Under the pieces are notes generated by a model that saw only the letters and a program-made list of their open reading frames with translations, had not been told where the DNA came from and searched no databases. The position numbers were made by a program, and so were the translations under genes. Shown piece after piece: positions 33,207 to 37,430 of a stretch of 37,430 nt of DNA (position 1 is its first letter; every line of letters starts with the position of its first letter). Source of the stretch: Pseudonocardia xinjiangensis. Its GTDB lineage: Bacteria; Actinomycetota; Actinomycetes; Mycobacteriales; Pseudonocardiaceae. The stretch is taken from positions 1 to 37,430 of the forward strand of contig NZ_JAAXKY010000069.1 of the NCBI RefSeq assembly GCF_012911925.1, read 5' to 3'.

Positions 33207-34769
33207 ATGACCACCCGAATCCCCGGCGACACCGGTACCGACGCCGCGGCCGCGGAACCCCGGTTGCCGCTGATCATCCGGGCGATGGGCGGGATCGAGC
33301 GGGTCGGCAACGCCCTGCCCCACCCGTTCTGGCTGTTCTGGATCCTGTCCGGGATCCTCGCGGTCGCCAGCGCCGTGCTCGCGGGCATGGGTGTGTCGGT
33401 GGTGTCGCCGAGCGACGGCAAGACCGTCACCGTCCAGAACCTGCTCAGCGGGGACGGACTGGCGATGGCCGTCTCGACGATGGTGTCGAACTTCGCCACG
33501 TTCCCCCCGATGGCCACGATCGTCGTGGTGATCATGGGCGTGGCGGTGGCCGAGCGCAGCGGCTTCCTGGCCGCGCTGATGCGGATGAGCGTCTCGCGGG
33601 TGTCGGCGTCGTGGGTGGTCTTCGCCGTCGCCTTCGCCGGGACGGTGGCCCACGTCGCCTCGGCCGCCGCGTACATCATCCTGGTGCCGCTCGGTGGTCT
33701 CGCCTTCCGCGCCGTGGGCCGGTCCCCGATCCTCGGCGTCGTCGTGGCCTACACCGCCATCGCGTCCGGGTACGACGCCAGCCCCGTCCCCACCCCGAAC
33801 GACGCGATCTTCGCCGGCATCACCACCGCGGCGGCCCGGATCGTCGATCCCGACGCGTACGTCTCGCCGCTCAGCAACTGGTTCTTCAACATCGCCTCGT
33901 CGCTCGTGCTCGCCGTGGTGATCACGCTGGTGACGAAGTTCGTGCTCAGCAAGCGACCCGACCTCGACGCCGACCCCGACGCCGACCTGGAGGACATCGG
34001 GTCGCTGCACCTGAGCGACGCGGAGCGGTCGGGCGTGCGCCAGGCGCTGGCCGCCCTGCTGGGCGCGCTCGTCGTGCTCACGCTGGTGATGCTGCCCGTC
34101 TCCTCACCGCTGCGCGGCGACGGCGGCAGCATCGTCGACTCACCGCTGCTCGACGGCATCGCCGCCGTGGTGGCGTTGCTGTTCGGCCTGGTCGGCATCG
34201 TGTACGGCCGGCGGGCCGGCACGGTCACGAAGGCCGGCGACGTCCCGAACCTGATGCTGCAGGGCATCAAGCAGATGGCCCCGGTACTGGTGCTGTTCTT
34301 CGCGATCGCCCAGTTCCTCGCCTACTTCGACTGGAGCCACATCGGCGACGTCGTCGCGGTGGAGGCGGCCGAGGCGCTCAAGGCCAGCGGCGCGCACATC
34401 GTGGTCGTGTTCCTGCTCGTCCTCGTCCTCCTGACGCTGGTCAACATCCTGGTCACCAGCGGCTCGGCGATGTGGGCGGTGGCGGCCCCGGTGATCGTCC
34501 CGATGCTGATGCTGGTGGCGGTCCCGCCGGAGACCACGCAGGCGCTGTTCCGCATCGCCGACTCGGGATCCACCGCGATCACGCCGATGAGCCCCTACTT
34601 CGTCATGGCGCTGGGCTTCCTGCAGCGCTACCGGCGCAGCGCCGGCATCGGGACGCTCGCGTCCTACACGCTGCCGCTGGCCATCGCCATGACGGTGGTG
34701 TGGACCCTGCTGTTCCTGGCCTGGTGGTGGATCGGCATCCCGCTGGGGCCCGGCGCGCCCGTGCGGTGA
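33207..34769 (+). CDS. AbgT-family transporter
   Basis: A 520-residue inner-membrane protein with about 11-12 hydrophobic segments, of the family of the p-aminobenzoyl-glutamate importer AbgT and the antifolate exporter MtrF. Landmarks: RVGNALPHPFWLFWILSGIL (about 27-46), VSTMVSNFATFPPMATIVVVIMGVAVAERSGFLAALMR (90-127), the signature ASGYDASPVPTPNDAIFAGITT, and, near the C-terminus, MSPYFVMALGFLQRY. ATG 33207 is preceded by GAGGAG; an upstream ATG at 33186 is less likely. It ends the cassette. Import of an amide, or export of a toxic benzoyl compound, are both open; a dipeptide-like aroyl-amino acid would fit the neighbouring amidohydrolase. Confidence 0.93.
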   Translation: MTTRIPGDTGTDAAAAEPRLPLIIRAMGGIERVGNALPHPFWLFWILSGILAVASAVLAGMGVSVVSPSDGKTVTVQNLLSGDGLAMAVSTMVSNFATFPPMATIVVVIMGVAVAERSGFLAALMRMSVSRVSASWVVFAVAFAGTVAHVASAAAYIILVPLGGLAFRAVGRSPILGVVVAYTAIASGYDASPVPTPNDAIFAGITTAAARIVDPDAYVSPLSNWFFNIASSLVLAVVITLVTKFVLSKRPDLDADPDADLEDIGSLHLSDAERSGVRQALAALLGALVVLTLVMLPVSSPLRGDGGSIVDSPLLDGIAAVVALLFGLVGIVYGRRAGTVTKAGDVPNLMLQGIKQMAPVLVLFFAIAQFLAYFDWSHIGDVVAVEAAEALKASGAHIVVVFLLVLVLLTLVNILVTSGSAMWAVAAPVIVPMLMLVAVPPETTQALFRIADSGSTAITPMSPYFVMALGFLQRYRRSAGIGTLASYTLPLAIAMTVVWTLLFLAWWWIGIPLGPGAPVR

Positions 34770-34828
34770 CTCACAGGGCGGGGTTCACCCGGATGTGTCC
34801 GTCGATCGCGATCGGGGTAGATCACCGC

Positions 34829-35041
34829 ATGAGAATCGGATCGAGCATCGGCCTGATCGCGATCGGCCTGATCCTCGCCCTCGCCGTGAACGTCGACCTG
34901 AGCGGAATCGACCTCACCCTCGTCGGGTGGATCCTCGCCGCCGTCGGTGTCGTCGGGCTGATCGCCAGCCTGGCACTGGCCCGGCGGAGCCGCCCGGTGG
35001 TCGTGGCCCGCGAGGAGTACCCGCCGCAGCGCGGTTACTGA
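34829..35041 (+). CDS. Small two-helix membrane protein, DUF6458 family
   Basis: A 70-residue protein with two membrane helices (about 5-22 and 28-50) and a short basic, cytosolic tail (RRSRPVVVAREEYPPQRGY). The sequence MRIGSSIGLIAIGLILALAVNV, then SGIDLTLVGWILAAVGVVGLI, is the DUF6458 pattern seen widely in actinobacteria; function unknown. The ATG has no ribosome site. TAGATC at 34818-34823 could be a -10 box giving a leaderless or nearly leaderless mRNA. It is convergent with aroQ, 9 nt from its end. The upstream 59-nt gap also holds the perfect palindrome CGATCGCGATCG (34803-34814). Confidence 0.85.
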   Translation: MRIGSSIGLIAIGLILALAVNVDLSGIDLTLVGWILAAVGVVGLIASLALARRSRPVVVAREEYPPQRGY

Positions 35042-35050
35042 GCTGCGGCG

Positions 35051-35497
35051 CTACCGGGCCAGGCCGTCCTGCCGGGCGATCCACCGCAGCGCGAGCGCGT
35101 AGCCGTCGACGCCGAGCCCGACGATCACGCCGCTGGCCACGGCCGAGATGTAGGAGTGGTGGCGGAACTCCTCGCGGGCGTGCACGTTGCTGATGTGCAC
35201 CTCCACCAGCGGAGCTGTGAGCTGGGAGCACGCGTCGCGCACCGCCACCGAGGTGTGCGTCCACGCCGCGGCGTTGAGCACCACCGGGGTGGCGGCGTCC
35301 GCGGCGGCGTGCAGCCAGCCGAGCAGCTCCCCCTCGTGGTCGGTCTGGCGGACCTCGACGGCCAGGCCGACCTCCTTGCCGGTGCGCTCACAGAGATCCA
35401 CGAGGTCGGCGTAGGTCGTGGACCCGTAGACCGCAGGCTCCCGGGTGCCGAGCCTGCCCAGGTTCGGTCCGTTGAGCACCAGCACCGGGCGGCTCAT
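35051..35497 (-). CDS. aroQ: 3-dehydroquinate dehydratase (type II)
   Basis: Third step of the shikimate pathway. The 148-residue chain forms dodecamers in the family. Motifs: VLNGPNLGRLGTREPAVYG (7-25, catalytic Arg19 and Tyr24), QTDHEGELLGWLHAA, NAAAWTHTSVAVRDA, VEVHISNVHAREEFRHHSYIS (catalytic His) and GVIVGLGVDGYALAL. The ATG overlaps the aroB TGA (ATGA). It is the last gene of the aroK-aroB-aroQ run. In mycobacteria the gene is called aroD. Confidence 0.97.
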   Translation of the reverse strand: MSRPVLVLNGPNLGRLGTREPAVYGSTTYADLVDLCERTGKEVGLAVEVRQTDHEGELLGWLHAAADAATPVVLNAAAWTHTSVAVRDACSQLTAPLVEVHISNVHAREEFRHHSYISAVASGVIVGLGVDGYALALRWIARQDGLAR

Positions 35498-36576
35498 GCC
35501 GACACCGCCGCGTACGCCTTCTCCAGCAGCTCCGGCGCCGGCCCCTCCAGCCTGCCGGGCCTCGCGAGCGCGTCCAGCACGACGAAGCGCAGCATCCCGG
35601 CGCGTGACTTCTTGTCCCCGCGCATCGTCTCCACCAGCTCCGGGAGTGCTCCCGCCTCGTAGGCGACCGGCAGCCCGATCGACTGCAGGATCGCGCGGTG
35701 GCGGCCCGCGGTCTCCGCGTCGAGACGGCCCGCCTCGCGGGCGAGCTCCGCGGCGAACACCAGCCCGACGCTCACGGCGGCACCGTGGCGCCAGCGGTAG
35801 TCCTCGCGGCGCTCGATGGCGTGCGCCAGCGTGTGGCCGTAGTTGAGGATCTCCCGCAGGTGCGACTCGCGCAGGTCGGACGCCACCACGTCGGCCTTCA
35901 CCTGGATCGAGCGGCGGACGAGCTCGGGCAGCACGGAGCCCGTGGGGTCCAGCGCGGCGACCGGGTCGGCCTCGATCAGCTCCAGGATCACCGGGTCGGC
36001 GATGAACCCGGTCTTGACGATCTCCGCGCTCCCGGCGGCCAGCTCGGCGGCGGGCAGCGTGTCGAGCACGGCCAGGTCGACCAGCACCGCCGACGGCTCG
36101 TGGAACGCGCCCACCAGGTTCTTGCCTGCTGCGGTGTTGATGCCGGTCTTGCCCCCCACGGCAGCGTCCACCATCGCGAGCAGCGTGGTGGGCACATGGA
36201 CCACCCGCACGCCCCTCATCCAGGTGGCCGCCACGAAGCCGGCGAGGTCGGTGGCGGCCCCGCCGCCCAGCGACACCACCACGTCACCGCGGGTGAGACC
36301 GATCCGCCCGCACACCTCCCAGCAGAACCCCGCCACGCCCAGCGCCTTCCCGTCCTCGGCGTCGGGGATCTCCACGCGATGGGCGTCGACGCCGGCGGCG
36401 GCGAGCTCGCCGCGAACCTGCTCGGCCACGCCGGCCAGCGCGGGCTGGTGCACCAGCACCGCGGCCGCGGCACCGAGCCCGGTGACGGTGGCGGTCAGCT
36501 CGGCACGCACACCCCGGCCGACGAGCACGGGGTAGGGCCGCTCGCCTGCCACCTCGATCCGCACGGTCTCACTCAC
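35494..36576 (-). CDS. aroB: 3-dehydroquinate synthase
   Basis: Second step of the shikimate pathway, NAD- and zinc-dependent. The 360 residues show GGGAATDLAGFVAATWMRGV (NAD), VVHVPTTLLAMVDAAVGGKTGIN, AGKNLVGAFHEP and ESHLREILNYGHTLAHAIE (metal His pair). The end lies near EKAYAAVSA. The GTG at 36576 (VSETVRIEV) gives the usual length; GTG codons at 36603 and 36585 would add 6-9 residues. It lies 66 nt downstream of aroK and overlaps aroQ. Confidence 0.97.
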   Translation of the reverse strand: MSETVRIEVAGERPYPVLVGRGVRAELTATVTGLGAAAAVLVHQPALAGVAEQVRGELAAAGVDAHRVEIPDAEDGKALGVAGFCWEVCGRIGLTRGDVVVSLGGGAATDLAGFVAATWMRGVRVVHVPTTLLAMVDAAVGGKTGINTAAGKNLVGAFHEPSAVLVDLAVLDTLPAAELAAGSAEIVKTGFIADPVILELIEADPVAALDPTGSVLPELVRRSIQVKADVVASDLRESHLREILNYGHTLAHAIERREDYRWRHGAAVSVGLVFAAELAREAGRLDAETAGRHRAILQSIGLPVAYEAGALPELVETMRGDKKSRAGMLRFVVLDALARPGRLEGPAPELLEKAYAAVSA

Positions 36577-36642
36577 GACGGCCACCCTACTGACGGCCCG
36601 CACCCGCGCCTGCCAGGCCCGACACCGCAGCCCGTTCCGGGT

Positions 36643-37239
36643 TCAGGGGCGCAGGCCGGGGTCCGGGAGCAGCGCGCTCTCGTGCGGTGTGGGCAGATCC
36701 AGCGGGTCGTCCGGGTCGACCGGCTCGTCGGGCGCGGACGCCGCGAGCTCCCCCACCGCCACCAGCACCGCCCGCGCCACCTGGTTGGCGCTGCGCCGGT
36801 CGGTCTCGATCTCCACCGTGGCGACCTCGCGGTAGAGGGGCGCCCGCGCGTCGAGCAGAGCCTTGAACGTGGCGCGCGGGTTGACCCCGGCGAGCAACGG
36901 ACGCGCGGTGGACATGCCGGTGCGGCGCAGCCCGTCGGCGAGCCCGACCGTCAGGTAGACGACACGGTGCCCCCGCAGCCGCTCCCGGGTCTGCGCCGCG
37001 AGCACGGAGCCACCGCCCAGGGCCAGCACCCCGTCGGTGCCGGCCAGCGCCTCGGCGACCACCTCGCGTTCCATCGCGCGGAAGACGTCCTCCCCGTCCT
37101 GCAGGAAGATGTCGGCGATCGGCTTCCCGGCCCGCTCGACGAGGAGCGCGTCGACGTCGGTGAACTCCACCCCGAGCCGGCGCGCGAGAACCCGGCCGAC
37201 CGTCGTCTTGCCGGCCCCCGGGGGGCCGACGATGACCAT
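36643..37239 (-). CDS. aroK: Shikimate kinase
   Basis: Phosphorylates shikimate with ATP. Motifs: VGPPGAGKTTVGRVLARRLG (4-23, P-loop), FTDVDALLVERAG (26-38, shikimate Asp), FRAMEREV and LALGGGSVL (72-80, shikimate glycines). RARPL-like lid residues lie in STARPLLAG. The C-terminal tail after about 165 is acidic and proline-rich. The ATG gives 198 residues; GTG 37263 would add eight (VSLERRPA) but its ribosome site is too close. In mycobacteria aroC precedes aroK in the same direction; the 190 nt upstream here do not encode it. Confidence 0.93.
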   Translation of the reverse strand: MVIVGPPGAGKTTVGRVLARRLGVEFTDVDALLVERAGKPIADIFLQDGEDVFRAMEREVVAEALAGTDGVLALGGGSVLAAQTRERLRGHRVVYLTVGLADGLRRTGMSTARPLLAGVNPRATFKALLDARAPLYREVATVEIETDRRSANQVARAVLVAVGELAASAPDEPVDPDDPLDLPTPHESALLPDPGLRP

Positions 37240-37263
37240 CGCGGGACGTCTCTCGAGGCTCAC

Positions 37264-37430
37264 CCGCCCTAGGGTAGTGACCTCCCCGAACGATCCTGGA
37301 GGCCCTTGGACTGGTGTCAAGGCGGCCAGTTACCCTGCGATCACGGCGGCGCATACCTGTGATCTCTGCGGCACTGCCGAGCCGTGTCGTAGGGCACGTG
37401 GATCTGTGGGATCGGGGAGCTGGGATGGAC
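37264..37430. other. Region upstream of aroK at the window edge
   Basis: On the minus strand TTGACA (37321-37316) is a perfect -35 for aroK, but the -10 17 nt later is poor. On the plus strand TTGGAC (37306-37311) and TACCCT (37331-37336) could drive a divergent gene, and an ATG at 37425 with GGAG nearby may be its start. The inverted repeat GATCAC (37339-37344) / GTGATC (37359-37364) is a possible operator. Confidence 0.35.

Noticed and set aside
34803..34814. Perfect 12-bp palindrome CGATCGCGATCG before the DUF6458 gene
   Set aside because: Alternating CGATCG words are common in such genomes and no regulator or position argument supports it.

Overview
The window is chromosomal DNA of a high-GC actinobacterium, most likely of the Pseudonocardiaceae or a close relative. 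The evidence is the strong GC bias, frequent GTG starts, a BldD regulator, a mycobacterial-type integration host factor (mIHF), a helicase-motif-less PriA and a type II dehydroquinase. The gene order, as I remember it, matches two separate stretches of the Mycobacterium tuberculosis map: pyrR to uvrC, and nusB-efp-pepQ-aroQ-aroB-aroK. Here the two are joined, with bldD at the junction. Most genes are housekeeping and lie on the minus strand, so the text below reads from high to low coordinates for those operons.

Layout. 1-1496: 5' part of uvrC, with its C-terminus outside the window. 1647-2375: a DUF2786 gene on the plus strand behind a LexA-box-like palindrome, ending in a small inverted-repeat element (2361-2540). 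2557-5036: a haloacid-dehalogenase-type HAD protein, a dihydroorotate-dehydrogenase-like flavoprotein and a PH-domain membrane protein. 5033-11890: riboflavin genes (ribE, ribBA, ribH, but no ribD), rpe, rsmB, fmt and def, interrupted by one plus-strand DUF1801 gene. 12024-15598: priA and metK. 15869-16261: a small exported SH3-like protein. 16279-18825: coaBC, rpoZ, gmk and mihF. 19140-27305: the de novo pyrimidine operon pyrR-pyrB-pyrC-carA-carB-pyrF. Its leader carries a PyrR-type RNA hairpin, and a long palindrome lies between pyrB and pyrC. 27790-28272: bldD, divergent from pyrR. 28405-30616: pepQ-efp-nusB. 30671-34769: a plus-strand accessory cassette of GntR regulator, creatininase-family amidohydrolase, secreted CE1-type esterase and AbgT-family transporter. 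34829-35041: a tiny DUF6458 membrane protein. 35051-37239: aroK-aroB-aroQ of the shikimate pathway.

How the genes work together. The pyr genes encode all but one step of UMP synthesis visible here (orotate phosphoribosyltransferase is absent, and a possible dihydroorotate dehydrogenase lies 20 kb away). Stop-start overlaps of 1-4 nt indicate translational coupling through pyrR-pyrB, pyrC-carA-carB and carB-pyrF. def, fmt and rsmB serve translation initiation and rRNA modification. rpoZ, nusB and efp serve transcription and translation. The accessory cassette is the least ordinary part. Its regulator seems to be made from a leaderless transcript whose -10 region lies inside a palindromic operator, and the four products could release, import and hydrolyse one amide or ester compound; this is inference.

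I found no CRISPR array, tRNA, rRNA, transposase or phage gene. I do not see a clear new defence or mobile system. The most promising new observations are the LexA-like box before the DUF2786 gene, the 25-codon mini-ORF coupling fmt to rsmB, the PyrR hairpin, the intra-operon palindrome, the gmk start buried in mihF, and the GntR-amidohydrolase-esterase-AbgT cassette.
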